A stretch of 64,000 bases of DNA from an uncultured Cyclobacteriaceae bacterium. Lineage in GTDB: Bacteria; Bacteroidota; Bacteroidia; Cytophagales; Cyclobacteriaceae. The notes below the pieces were generated by a model. That model made no database searches. It had not been told where the DNA came from and worked only from the letters and a program-made list of their open reading frames with translations. The stretch's first letter is position 1, and every line of letters starts with the position of its first letter. The position numbers and the translations under genes are program-made. Positions 38,506 through 47,761 of the stretch are shown in pieces. The DNA lies in the NCBI GenBank assembly GCA_947492745.1, contig CANLOE010000026.1:1-64000 (forward strand), given 5' to 3'.

Positions 38506-40452
38506 ATGACAAAGCTGATAAAAAGCCTAAGAATATTACCAAGATGGATGATAATGGCACTGGATGCACTGATTATCGCATTATCCGGTGTACTCGCTTA
38601 TTTTCTTCGCTTTAATTTTATCTATCAGGAACTCGTAAGGACGAATTACCTTATAGGAGTGATGGCCATCGTTTTTTTTGGAATGACAATGATATTACTG
38701 ACCCGTAGCCATGCTGGTATTGTCAGATATACAGGATTGCAGGATGGATTGAGAATCTGTTACTCCTCTGCCCTTAGTATGGTTTCATTGGTCATCGTCA
38801 ATGTAGTTCACTACTATTTCATGGGGACCAATTTTATACCCTATTCCGTTATTATTATAACGTTTATGGCTTCATTCTTCTTTCTTTTCTTTTATCGATT
38901 GTTCGTTAAGAGTATGTTTTCTTACTATAGTACTATAGTCAAGCAAAAAGAGAATGTTGTGATATTCGGAGCCGGCGAATCGGGGATGATTACGAAACAG
39001 GTGATAGAAACCGATACCAATTCTAACTTAAGGGTAGTCGCTTTTTTGGAAGACGATGCGCGTAAGTCGGGAAAGAAAATAAACGGAACAAAAATTTTCA
39101 ATGCACGAAAAGAGATAGAAAAGGTTATTGATGACTACATGGTTTCGGAGTTGATCATTTCCATAAAGAAACTTTCATTGAGCAGGAAAAACGAAGTAGT
39201 GGATATCTGTTTGAGAAACAATCTTAAGGTAAGGACAGTCCCCGCAGTTGAGAAGTGGGTAAGCGGTGAGCTGAGTGTCAACCAGATAAAAGAAGTGAAA
39301 ATCGAAGACTTGTTGGGAAGAGAGTGTATACAGCTGGATAATGTAAATGTCAGTAACGACCTTTTGGACAAGACCATTTGTATTACGGGAGCGGCCGGCT
39401 CTATCGGTAGCGAGATTGTTCGTCAAGTACTACTTTTCAAACCGAGAAAAGTCATTCTTGTCGATCAAGCGGAATCGCCCTTGTACGAAATCGAAAGGGA
39501 GACTTGGCATTTCAAAGATACGATTGAAGTGGTCACTATATTGTCGGATATTACTGATTTTAACACTATGAAAAGGGTGTTTGCCCTACATACTCCGAAT
39601 ATCGTTTTCCATGCCGCTGCTTACAAACATGTGCCTATGATGGAGAACAACACAGCAGAGGCTATCAAGTGTAATGTGTTGGGAACCAAAAATATAGCGG
39701 ATTTGGCAGTAGCCTATCATGTGAACAAATTTGTAATGGTCTCTACTGATAAGGCCGTCAACCCTACGAATATCATGGGTTGTTCCAAACGTATAGCAGA
39801 GATTTATGTTCAATCACTGAATAATTCGATAGCTAAGGAAAAAAAGACCAAATTTATCACCACACGATTTGGTAATGTCCTCGGTTCCAATGGTTCAGTT
39901 ATACCTCATTTTAAAAAGCAGATTGCTATGGGAGGGCCATTGACCGTAACACATCCCGAGATAACCCGATACTTCATGACCATACCCGAGGCTTGCCAGC
40001 TGGTACTGGAGGCCGGTGCCATGGGAAATGGTGGAGAAATTTTCCTATTTGATATGGGAGCTTCCATTAAAATAGTCGATCTGGCCAAAAAAATGATTCA
40101 GTTATCAGGCTTGATGCCAGGAAAAGATATACAGATTGTATATACAGGTTTGAGGGAAGGAGAGAAACTTTACGAAGAGTTATTGAACAATCAGGAAAAT
40201 ATTATTCCAACGCATCATAAAAAAATCATGATAGCTAAGGTCGAAGCACAATTATTTGATGAGGTCGAAGCCAATATTAAGGAGTTGAAATTGAAAGTGG
40301 ACAGGCATCAAGAAATGGAATTCGTTAGACTCATGAAAAAAATAGTCCCCGAATTTATTAGTAATTCGTCTAAATTCGAATCCTTGGACAGGGAAAAATT
40401 GATCGGGTCCGTCAAGAATAAGGAAAAAGTGGTGAACGTAGCTTCTTGGTAA
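38506..40452 (+). CDS. PglF/FlaA1-type UDP-GlcNAc 4,6-dehydratase
   Basis: Converts UDP-GlcNAc into a 4-keto-6-deoxy sugar. About 648 residues: four N-terminal helices (WMIMALDALIIALSGVLAYF; IGVMAIVFFGMTMILL; SALSMVSLVIVNVVHYYF; FMASFFFLFFYRLFV), a CoA-binding-like Rossmann domain (VVIFGAGESGMITKQVIE), then the SDR domain with TGAAGSIGSEIVRQ, FHAAAYKHVPMMENN, VSTDKAVNPTNIMGCSKRIA and TRFGNVLGSNGSVIPHF. Such long membrane-bound forms are the WbpM/PglF/CapD class. The ATG at 38506 was chosen; a TTG six bases upstream also keeps the frame. It is the last gene of the locus. Confidence 0.93.
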   Translation: MTKLIKSLRILPRWMIMALDALIIALSGVLAYFLRFNFIYQELVRTNYLIGVMAIVFFGMTMILLTRSHAGIVRYTGLQDGLRICYSSALSMVSLVIVNVVHYYFMGTNFIPYSVIIITFMASFFFLFFYRLFVKSMFSYYSTIVKQKENVVIFGAGESGMITKQVIETDTNSNLRVVAFLEDDARKSGKKINGTKIFNARKEIEKVIDDYMVSELIISIKKLSLSRKNEVVDICLRNNLKVRTVPAVEKWVSGELSVNQIKEVKIEDLLGRECIQLDNVNVSNDLLDKTICITGAAGSIGSEIVRQVLLFKPRKVILVDQAESPLYEIERETWHFKDTIEVVTILSDITDFNTMKRVFALHTPNIVFHAAAYKHVPMMENNTAEAIKCNVLGTKNIADLAVAYHVNKFVMVSTDKAVNPTNIMGCSKRIAEIYVQSLNNSIAKEKKTKFITTRFGNVLGSNGSVIPHFKKQIAMGGPLTVTHPEITRYFMTIPEACQLVLEAGAMGNGGEIFLFDMGASIKIVDLAKKMIQLSGLMPGKDIQIVYTGLREGEKLYEELLNNQENIIPTHHKKIMIAKVEAQLFDEVEANIKELKLKVDRHQEMEFVRLMKKIVPEFISNSSKFESLDREKLIGSVKNKEKVVNVASW

Positions 40453-40522
40453 CGGTTGCTTCTTTATACTGTCCTTCTATATTAGGGATTGCTTTCTCGA
40501 TGATACTCATGCAGTAAGCTGG

Positions 40523-40621
40523 CCCTTTCGCCGGTAATGTCCTTATGAACAATTTCTTAACGCTCGGTCCTACTCATAATAAGTGATGACAAATTCCCAA
40601 GATAATTTTAAAACAGCCTCT
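40523..40621 (-). repeat. Family E dispersed repeat (copy E4)
   Basis: Minus-strand order GAGGCTGTTTTAAAATTATC, TGTCATCACTTATTATGAGT, AGGACCGAGCGTTAAGAAAT, AGGACATTACC matches E1 at 6330. It starts about 70 bases after the dehydratase stop codon. Limits are approximate. Confidence 0.5.
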
Positions 40622-40752
40622 AAAAGAGGAAAGGGGGGACATGGTTTTTTGCTAGGCTTTTAGCACTACCATACTAGATAAGAAGGCTTTGGTCCGAACT
40701 TCTGAATTCTATATATAATCTCATAAGCCAAATCGAAGAACCATACGGATAC

Positions 40753-40860
40753 CTACCTACTGAGATTAAGCCCTAGAACTTTCTCATGAGGGTTTAAATG
40801 GCCATCAGCTAGGATGTTTTCTTGGGTTTAGCGTAGCCTACTGCTGTTGCTATGTTATTT
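40753..40860 (+). repeat. Left half of an old palindromic element split by an IS
   Basis: Degenerate A-like sequence (CATGAGGGTTTAAATGGCCA, GTTTTCTTGGGTTTAGCGTA) that ends in ATTT where the IS relic starts. Its right half resumes after the IS at 42055 (ATTTATTCAAAAAACATGAG, CACTGATTTAAAACCG, to about 42120). The IS therefore inserted into a pre-existing element. Confidence 0.55.
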
Positions 40861-40873
40861 AGTCGTCCCTTAA

Positions 40874-41202
40874 ACCCAGAATGTTCGTTGGAACTTCGTC
40901 ATGAGGACTTATACAAACTTAGCTTTTAAATATCGCATATCTTCTTGTTCATTTAGCTTCACTCTGCGTTGACAATCCTCGGGATAGCGCTGCTATCCCT
41001 GCGGTTCTCGCCTTGATTGAAACAAAATGACCAGCGGAATCTTATACGACATTTGAAACCCAAATTTGTATTAAATGGCAATACATCAGGGTGTTTTCTT
41101 GGATTCAGCGTAGTACCGCTATGGTAAATGAAGACAGGTGGGCAAAGCTTCCGGTATGAAGCTATTTATGTGCGGAATAGGTTCTCATTGGTCATTTTGG
41201 GA
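40874..41202 (+). repeat. Composite A/F element carrying B3
   Basis: A 167-bp element (329 minus the inserted B core and one TTA) whose left arm is family A (ACCCAGAATGTTCGTTGGAA) and right arm family F (GACAGGTGGGCAAAGCTTCC; end CATTTTGGGA). It is flanked by TAA at 40871-40873 and 41203-41205. It lies within the IS relic and is itself split by B3 at a TTA site. Confidence 0.75.
40912..41070 (+). repeat. Family B element B3, inserted in an A-type arm
   Basis: A 159-bp B element with ends TACAAACTTAGC and CAAATTTGTA, flanked by TTA at 40909-40911 and 41071-41073. The uninterrupted host sequence GAGGACTTAAATGGCAATA is visible in copies A1-A3, so removal of B3 and one TTA restores it exactly. 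This is the cleanest empty-site comparison in the window. Confidence 0.93.
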
Positions 41203-41205
41203 TAA

Positions 41206-42045
41206 ATGCGTGTCCCTGGCCCGTAAAGAGGGCATCAAGCTCAGAAGGAGCTATGTGAGGATCACCAGGCAACCGGTCCGTGACACCTACAACGGCCGAC
41301 ACTCCAAGCGCAGGAAGAAGGCGAACACCGCAAAACGGAAGCTCAGGACCATTGCCGGCAGGTTGGTCAGGGAACTTGAACGCAAACTGCCCTCAACGGC
41401 CCACCGGGATACCCTAGAGCTCTTCAAATGGGTGCTCTCCCAGACCAGGACCGGCAATGACAAGATCTACAGCCTGCACGAGCCGGGGGCCTATTGCATC
41501 GCATCGCCAAGGGAAAGGCGCACAAGAAATATGAATATGGCTGTAAGGCTTCACTGGCCCTGACCCAGGACACGGGCATCATCGTAGGTGCAATGACCTT
41601 TGAGAACAACCCTTATGATGGGCATACGCTCGATGCACTACTGAGTCAAACACATTGGCTGACAGTAAGATGCCCAAAAACAGCTGCCGTGGACAGAGGG
41701 TACAAAGGGGCCAGGAACGTAGAAGGTACCACGATCGTAAAACCCTCCAAGCCCCTAAAAAGGGACAATGCATACCAAAAGAGAAAGAAAAGGAAACATT
41801 GTAGGAGAAGGTCCACAATAGAACCGGTCATCGGCCATGTGAAACATGACCACAGGGCCGCAAGGAACTTCCTTAAAGGGATGACGGGTGACCATATCAA
41901 CTTCGTCATGGCTGCAAGCGCTTTCAACTACAAAAAACTGATGGGAAAACTAAAGAAAAAAGCGCTTTGGCTCTTTTTTCAAAACAGCAAGGCATACTCA
42001 AACTTCAACCAAATCATATTTATCAATCTTAAAGTGACTTTTTAG
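41206..42045 (+). pseudogene. IS5-family transposase, truncated and frameshifted
   Basis: DDE transposase remnant. The surviving part begins CVSLARKEGIKLRRSYVRIT and includes KRRKKANTAKRKLRTIAGRL, then KIYSLHEP. The frame breaks at about 41503, where ATCGC is tandemly duplicated (41498-41502 and 41503-41507). Removing five bases restores CIAKGKAHKKYEYGCKASLA, followed by NPYDGHTLDALL, AVDRGYKGARN and the C-terminal STIEPVIGHVKHDHRAARNF. Roughly the first 200 codons, including the first catalytic Asp region, are absent. This protein cannot be active. Confidence 0.85.
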
Positions 42046-42329
42046 GGGACGACTATTTATTCAAAAAACATGAGCGGTTCACTGATTTAAAACCGTAATC
42101 GAAGATTGACGATCTTTGTATATTTTTTTAATGAAATCAGCGAATCATAATTTATCGATGTTATGATCGACCTTATCGGTATCAACGAAAATCGTTTCAC
42201 GAGCACGAAGAAATCAATGGAATTTGGCGCGCATGATTAGGTTAAAAGATAGATATGTAAAATCTAGAGCTAGACAGTGAAGAGGGTAGGGGCCGTCTCG
42301 TTTCTTTCCTTCTAGTATTTATGTATTGC

Positions 42330-43226
42330 TTATCTTCTTTTGGGACGTCTAAACCTCCGACTCCCTTTTCTTCTGGGACGTCTCACTCTCGATTTCCTTC
42401 CGGTAACTAATTCGTGAAGCCCCGACACGGGTAGGTAATATTCGACTTTTAAATTCCAGAGTAGGTATCCATCATCATTATCAGGATTACCACGCCGCCG
42501 ACCGGCCTTCCACTGGGAACCTTCTCCAAAGATTTCCGGCCTTCGATCAGCGAGAGCCTTGGCTATAGGATCTTCGAAAGATTCATTATCTACATATACG
42601 GTACTTACATCATCTAGATAGTCGGTAAATGTTTTGCGGTAGCCCATCTCTGCGGCTATATTGAAGAAATGGTTAACTCTCAACTTTACTCCAAGTCCCA
42701 TGGGAATGGCCAAGGTCATTCGACTATAGTCAACACCTTCGGTCATGAGTGGTTGCAGTGCATAGGTTTCATCTCTGTATTCTGCGGTAGGATTGAACCA
42801 AGTCAATCCCAAGCCCACAAATCCATAGATATTGAAGATGGGTCTCTGATAAAATCTACGTCCTATTTTATACAAATGGAACATTCCTACCGTATTGAGT
42901 TCGAAAGTATTTGATTTGAAGGATAGGTTTCTTTCGTTTCTGGAGCCACCATCTTCTGTCCCATCCTGAAGATCACTGCCTTCGAGCTGAAACCATGAAA
43001 ACTCTGCCCGTGCACTGAACCTTTCTGAAAATACCTGTTGGAGGCCTATAACAGCGTTCGGTCTCAAATCGAAGAAGTCCCCGGGATCTTGGAGATCACC
43101 AAGGTAGGTAGTTGCCCCCGTACCGACTGAAATGATTACTTTTCTATCATTTCTCAAATTGAAACTTTGGGCGTGAGCGTACCCAAAACCGATAAGTAAG
43201 AATAAAAAAGCAGATAATCCTTTCAT
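42330..43226 (-). CDS. DUF6089-type outer-membrane beta-barrel protein
   Basis: A 298-residue outer-membrane protein with signal MKGLSAFLFLLIGFGYAHAQ. It is followed by strands typical of small porin-like barrels: SVGTGATTYLGDLQDPGDFF, NAVIGLQQVFSERFSARAEF, FELNTVGMFHLYKIGRRFYQ, FNIYGFVGLGLTWFNPTAEY and MGLGVKLRVNHFFNIAAEMG. The C-terminus after the last strand (NLKVEYYLPVSGL) is an unusual Arg-rich tail (RRPRRKGSRRFRRPKRR) that would stay in the periplasm. The family is widespread in Bacteroidota; function is unknown. It stands alone between the IS relic and repeats. Confidence 0.8.
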   Translation of the reverse strand: MKGLSAFLFLLIGFGYAHAQSFNLRNDRKVIISVGTGATTYLGDLQDPGDFFDLRPNAVIGLQQVFSERFSARAEFSWFQLEGSDLQDGTEDGGSRNERNLSFKSNTFELNTVGMFHLYKIGRRFYQRPIFNIYGFVGLGLTWFNPTAEYRDETYALQPLMTEGVDYSRMTLAIPMGLGVKLRVNHFFNIAAEMGYRKTFTDYLDDVSTVYVDNESFEDPIAKALADRRPEIFGEGSQWKAGRRRGNPDNDDGYLLWNLKVEYYLPVSGLHELVTGRKSRVRRPRRKGSRRFRRPKRR

Positions 43227-43344
43227 AAAAAAATATAGTGAACAGTGGATTGACAGAAATCAAATATACTATTTTTCAGGTCAAAAAAAAATGCTTCCCG
43301 GGCCTATTGGGCCAGAGCGATATATATCGCTCTTTTGCATCTTA

Positions 43345-43503
43345 TACAAATTAGGGTTTCAACTGTCGTATAAGATTCCTTGGGTCATATTAGTTTCAAT
43401 CAAGGCGATAACCGCAGGGATAGCAGCGCTATCCCGAGGATTGTCCACGCAGAGTGAAGCAAAATGAACAGGAAGATAGGCGATTTTAAAAGCCAAGTTT
43501 GTA
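43345..43503 (-). repeat. Family B element B2
   Basis: A 159-bp element with TACAAATTAGGG and CCAAGTTTGTA ends, flanked by TTA at 43342-43344 and 43504-43506. Apex GGGATAGCAGCGCTATCCC. The right TTA overlaps the left TAA of the adjoining D1 element, so the two abut. Confidence 0.9.
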
Positions 43504-43507
43504 TTAA

Positions 43508-43824
43508 ACCCAAATTGATCAATAGGACTGCGTGATGAGCGTATAAAGTGCTATAAAGTCAGTAGTTTAGGTGAGAAGGCTTACATCGAAGATTCATGAA
43601 CTCCAATGGAAAACGAACATCACAGTGAACTAAATCGGAGATTCGACGAATACCATTGACACCGCAGGTTCATGAGCACCCTTAAAAATCAATCCAATGA
43701 GCGAACTAAATCAATCGATGTAATGAGTCATTGTACTACTAAGGTAACGAGTCCGCGTAGCGTAAAACCGTTGATTTTGAAGTGATTTATGCTTGTAATA
43801 GGAAGGCTATCGATCAATTTGGGA
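43508..43824 (+). repeat. Family D element D1, enlarged
   Basis: Ends ACCCAAATTGATCAATAGG and CTATCGATCAATTTGGGA with TAA on both sides (43505-43507, 43825-43827). It is 317 bp, about 150 bp longer than D2 and D3. The extra centre has its own near-repeats (GTGAACTAAATCGGAG and GCGAACTAAATCAATCG), so it either acquired an insert or represents a longer version. Confidence 0.7.
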
Positions 43825-43971
43825 TAAAGAGGAACAACCTGCTCCATGAGCATCGGAGCAGGTTGAGCAAAGAGGCTTTCAGTGCGGGTAGCTAAGGGGG
43901 TGCCTACTGTTTCCGGAGCAAAAGCTAATCAGCAGGGGAATGGTACCCGCTCACCGACTTATTTTGATAGT

Positions 43972-46938
43972 TTATTTTACTACTATTTTTTCCGTCATAG
44001 TGTAATCTTCCTTGCCTACTTTCACCAGATAGATTCCGGGAGCGAGATAGGAGCCATCGATATCATGTACATATCCATGTGCATGGGTCTTTTGTATACC
44101 GTAGGTGGCCAATACCCTGCCCGATACTTCTAGGATCTCGAAGTCCAGAACGCCTTCGTATTCGGTCTCCAGCTCAAATTTGAAATGGTTATTGGCCTGT
44201 GAGAACACTTTCAGTTGTGTCTTCGCCGCACTCAACCTCGAAGTCCGTAGCGAAGCATCGACAATGTCTACGGAGTAATCCTGAGTGCTGCCGAACATCA
44301 GCTGGGCACAGGGGTCTCCGACATTGTTCGAGACTTTGGAGGTCTCGTTATTGCCTATTCTGACACGTAAGCGGTGCCTTCCCAGTGGTGCATCATCGGG
44401 TAAGATGAAAGGGACCTCATTGTCATCGATAATGAAAGGTATGGAAAGGTTGCTCACAAGTCTCTCCTTTAGTTCAAAATCACCATTGTCATTTAGATCG
44501 ATCCAGAGGTTGAGCCTTTCAGTGGGTCCACCTAACCCAAAATATTGAACAGTAGCCTTGATTTCAGGTGCTGCCCTGTCCAAAGTGGCCACTTGCTCGG
44601 TAAAGTTCCAAAAGGATAGCTCTTCGCATTCGATATCGGTATTGGAGATCTCGTTCAGAAAAAAAGCAGTAATATAGTCAAAGCCTTCGCAACTGGAATA
44701 GGGCATGCAATACGCCTTATTGACCTCGATAGACCGGCTGTTGTTCGTAAGGTCTTCGTCCCCGGGCAGAGATACGCTCACTTCATAACCATAGCTGCCC
44801 AGCACCGAAAGGTCAATGGTCCTTTCGAAAGTAAACGACTTCAACTCTCCGGGAGCCAAAGTACTAGTGAAAGTCTCGCGAATGGTACGTCCGCTGTTTT
44901 TCAGAATCAGGGATATAGGAATACTGTTCTGTATCGCAGTACCAAAGTTTTTCACACTTACGGTAATTGCTGTTTTATCCGATAAGAACTGGTCCGAAGC
45001 CGGGGAAATGAGGTCTACCAGGCCCAAATCGTTGATTTTACGACGTGGTGTCTTCTTGCTGAGGCAGTCATTCTGCGGTGCGGAGTCCCCATAGGCCAAA
45101 GCCAGTGCTTTGATCTCAAAAGCTTTGTCCTCTGTCAGATCTGCTTTTGTGCGAAAGGAGTACGGCACCCGCGTACCGGGAAAGATAGGACCTTTGAGCG
45201 ACTCCCATACGATTTGATCATCATTGACCCTATAGCATAGTTTGACGAAGGGGAGTATCCTTTTTCCATGATTGGTGACATTTACTTTCAATGTTTCAGC
45301 ATCGGAAAACCCCTGAGGTTCCTCTATGGAAGAGATACCCACATCAATGGCCTTCCTCTCGGCAATGCGGAATACTCCGACCACATCGCGGGCATTGTCT
45401 CCCTTTGGAGAAAAATGCTCAGCCGTATGCCAGAAGTCCATACCGTTCACAGGGTCCACGGTCAGTTGCGCATAGTCCCCGTAGCGGGAGACCACATTAC
45501 TTCCCCTTCCCTCTACGATGGTCTGTTCTTTTATGGTCATTGCTCCCAGAGGGTCATCTTTCAGACGGCCCGTATAACGTACCGATACAAAAGAGTCTTC
45601 CATGGCACCCTCAGCTTTTGTCCCTATCGTGGTATATCCCATGCCGATATTGCCGAACGCATCCAGTGCCAGACTGGCGGACCAGGCATGTTTTCCTTCC
45701 GGGGATAGGTAGGAGCCCTCTTGGTGTACGGACCAGTCCCCTCCATGGGACGGTTGGCGAAATTCGTACCATCGTATGGCGTTCCGCTGAATATCTTCCG
45801 ATTCGGTGACACGTTCCGTAAAACCGGCCACAAAGGCATTATAACCGCAAAACCGACGATAAGTGGTCATATAGTTCATTGTATTGGCTTCCGTGTTGAC
45901 CTTGAACCCACCACTTATGGGCTGCTCCATGCTCTGTGTATTGGTATCAAAACTTCGGATATCGCCCTTGGAGACGGCAAACACTTCGTCTTCGGATACG
46001 GTAGAGGAACTTGGGCTATCCCAGTCGACATTGACGGTCCATAGCTTTAGGGCATCCTCTTCTACATCCCTCCAGGCATCGTCCTGAAAGTAAATGATCT
46101 TTGCATCACCTTTGGGAGGGAGTTCCGCACCGGTCGCATGTAGGGCGCCCAGTCCCACAAAACTGAAAGTGCGCAATCCGGGTAGTGAAAAGCCTATATT
46201 CCGAGCGGTAGGGTCACCGACCAGTAGTTTGTCCCTCTCCAGTACGAATACGCGCTCCTCGGCACTGAGCATATTTGTAGTGATATAATAGCCATCCGAC
46301 CATATGGAAAACTTAGGGTAATCCGGGAAACCGGGTGTGCTGAATCGGTACGTATACCAGCTGTCATTGACAGGGTCGGGTCCTTTGCTCACGGCAATCA
46401 AAATGCTGCTGGGCTTGGTACTGAACTGAGTGATGACAAAGCGGTCGGCAAAATTGTCATAAAAGACAATAGGATCACCATCTTCCTCATGAGACCAGAT
46501 ATTGGACAGGGAGGAACTCGGTATCAATACCTGGCCCCTTCTATCAAAAATGCTAAAGGAGAAGTTTTTAGCACTCACATAGTGGTTGGGGCCAATGGCC
46601 CCCGTAGGATCGGTCGGAGTACGTGGAGAGCTGCCCGATTCAAAAACCAGTTTGGGGCCTTGTCCCTCGCGCATCCCTACTGCAGCGCTCTGCTCCTCGG
46701 TAAGGGCGGGTGATACCGCGCGTCCTTTTCCAGGGGTTACCATCGCTCGATGATCGAGCCTGGCATTGGGTATTCGCCGGGTAGGCTTGGAGGCCTTTAA
46801 GGCACGGCCGCCCAATGGAGGTATTTCGCCCAGATACTCGGCATGTCCGAAGAAAGTAGCTGTTGTATCCTTCTGGGCCCTAAGAGACAGAGGCAACAGG
46901 ACAGACCATAATGTCAAAAGTATGATGATTCTAAACAT
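43972..46938 (-). CDS. Large secreted protein with GEVED and T9SS domains
   Basis: About 988 residues from MFRIIILLTLWSVLLPLSLR, a signal peptide ending near LRAQK. An N-terminal propeller-like part has DPTGAIGPNHYVSAKNFSFS, DGDPIVFYDNFADRFVITQF and HAWSASLALDAFGNIGMGYT. CARDB-like beta modules (VGISSIEEPQGFSDAETLKV; ISVSVKNFG-type ITVSVKNFGTAIQNS) and a GEVED domain (RLNLWIDLNDNGDFELKERL) follow, then a type IX sorting domain (LKVFSQANNHFKFELE to APGIYLVKVGKEDYTMTEKI). The frame is open to 47037, but the signal decides the start. Likely a surface-anchored or secreted enzyme or adhesin; no catalytic residues were recognised. Confidence 0.82.
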   Translation of the reverse strand: MFRIIILLTLWSVLLPLSLRAQKDTTATFFGHAEYLGEIPPLGGRALKASKPTRRIPNARLDHRAMVTPGKGRAVSPALTEEQSAAVGMREGQGPKLVFESGSSPRTPTDPTGAIGPNHYVSAKNFSFSIFDRRGQVLIPSSSLSNIWSHEEDGDPIVFYDNFADRFVITQFSTKPSSILIAVSKGPDPVNDSWYTYRFSTPGFPDYPKFSIWSDGYYITTNMLSAEERVFVLERDKLLVGDPTARNIGFSLPGLRTFSFVGLGALHATGAELPPKGDAKIIYFQDDAWRDVEEDALKLWTVNVDWDSPSSSTVSEDEVFAVSKGDIRSFDTNTQSMEQPISGGFKVNTEANTMNYMTTYRRFCGYNAFVAGFTERVTESEDIQRNAIRWYEFRQPSHGGDWSVHQEGSYLSPEGKHAWSASLALDAFGNIGMGYTTIGTKAEGAMEDSFVSVRYTGRLKDDPLGAMTIKEQTIVEGRGSNVVSRYGDYAQLTVDPVNGMDFWHTAEHFSPKGDNARDVVGVFRIAERKAIDVGISSIEEPQGFSDAETLKVNVTNHGKRILPFVKLCYRVNDDQIVWESLKGPIFPGTRVPYSFRTKADLTEDKAFEIKALALAYGDSAPQNDCLSKKTPRRKINDLGLVDLISPASDQFLSDKTAITVSVKNFGTAIQNSIPISLILKNSGRTIRETFTSTLAPGELKSFTFERTIDLSVLGSYGYEVSVSLPGDEDLTNNSRSIEVNKAYCMPYSSCEGFDYITAFFLNEISNTDIECEELSFWNFTEQVATLDRAAPEIKATVQYFGLGGPTERLNLWIDLNDNGDFELKERLVSNLSIPFIIDDNEVPFILPDDAPLGRHRLRVRIGNNETSKVSNNVGDPCAQLMFGSTQDYSVDIVDASLRTSRLSAAKTQLKVFSQANNHFKFELETEYEGVLDFEILEVSGRVLATYGIQKTHAHGYVHDIDGSYLAPGIYLVKVGKEDYTMTEKIVVK

Positions 46939-47581
46939 GATTTTTTTTATGATACCTGTTTGTGTAGTGAATACTCTATAAAAGCCCCGCTTTCGCATCG
47001 ATCTTTGGTATTGATTTTTCCATCTGTGGAAAACCAATTATTTATATGTGCCGACAAACCATCATTGAATGACAGTTAAAATCTCGATCTATAGCGGTAC
47101 AACTTCGCTCCAGCACCGGTATTCCAACAACTATCTCAATTGGTAAATAGGGGGGCATAAACGTAGAATTATCAATATATGAACTAAAAGGTATGTGGTA
47201 AATTGGTTTTGGTTAATATAACGCGTGTGTTACAGGTTACCCTACCTTCACGAAGATCGTTCCAGGTCTTTTGCCGATATAGTCCGCCTTCAGCAATCGG
47301 CCAAGAAGAGAAAAGTGGTAATGGAAGATGGGGAAACGGTTTGAGATGGAGGGTGAGATTTGAGAAATAGAGTGATGTGTCTCGCTCTCGCTCACAAACT
47401 CACTCTGCTTAGTACCCCCGAGCGGACAAATGTCGAACTGCTGAGCCTGTTTTGATGGAAGATTTGAAGATTTTTGGGGAAATAACGCTATGAACTAAAA
47501 CAAACCAGAGTCGGTTTTAGTATTACTTTAAATCACCAATACTTTTTATATATTAACAACAGTTAAGAACAAAGCTGGAAC
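46939..47581. other. Gene-free divergent region
   Basis: Holds the promoters for the two divergent neighbours, not individually recognised. Bases about 47240-47345 read in one frame as YLHEDRSRSFADIVRLQQSA ending at a stop, which may be the C-terminal remnant of a lost gene, but there is no other support. Confidence 0.35.
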
Positions 47582-47761
47582 ATGAAAAAAGTGATTAGAA
47601 TAGTTGATAGAGAAGGTGCTGGCTTTGATGCGACCTATTGGAAGAGTAAATCTTCTCAACAAAGGATTGACGCACTCGAACAGCTGAGGCAGCAACAACT
47701 GATGGTTAATGGAATTAGACAAAGACTTCAAAGAGTTTATAGAATTATTGAATCATCATGA
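47582..47761 (+). CDS. Small partner protein of a nucleotidyltransferase
   Basis: A 59-residue basic protein: MKKVIRIVDREGAGFDATYW, KSKSSQQRIDALEQLRQQQL, then RLQRVYRIIE. Proteins of this shape (VDYW-like, S-P/S-Q-Q-R-I-D-A-L-E-x-L-R, then RLQRVYRI) regularly precede single-domain nucleotidyltransferases in bacterial genomes and are regarded as toxin-antitoxin-like partners; that role here is inferred. It overlaps the next gene by 53 bases in a different frame. Intact, while its partner carries a stop. Confidence 0.7.
   Translation: MKKVIRIVDREGAGFDATYWKSKSSQQRIDALEQLRQQQLMVNGIRQRLQRVYRIIESS

Larger units (their letters stand above)
40861..42054 (+). mobile_element. Decayed IS5-family insertion sequence
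   Basis: Terminal inverted repeats AGTCGTCCCTTAAA (40861) and, on the other strand from 42054, AGTCGTCCCCTAAAAA; both ends are flanked by ATTT (40857-40860 and 42055-42058), a probable 4-bp target duplication. The interior holds only the C-terminal part of a DDE transposase. The left end is followed after about 13 bases by a palindromic element that itself carries a B element, so the IS lost its 5' half and then collected other elements. Confidence 0.75.

Noticed and set aside
47240-47345. Possible C-terminal gene remnant (YLHEDRSRSFADIV)
   Set aside because: Short and unsupported by any upstream coding sequence.
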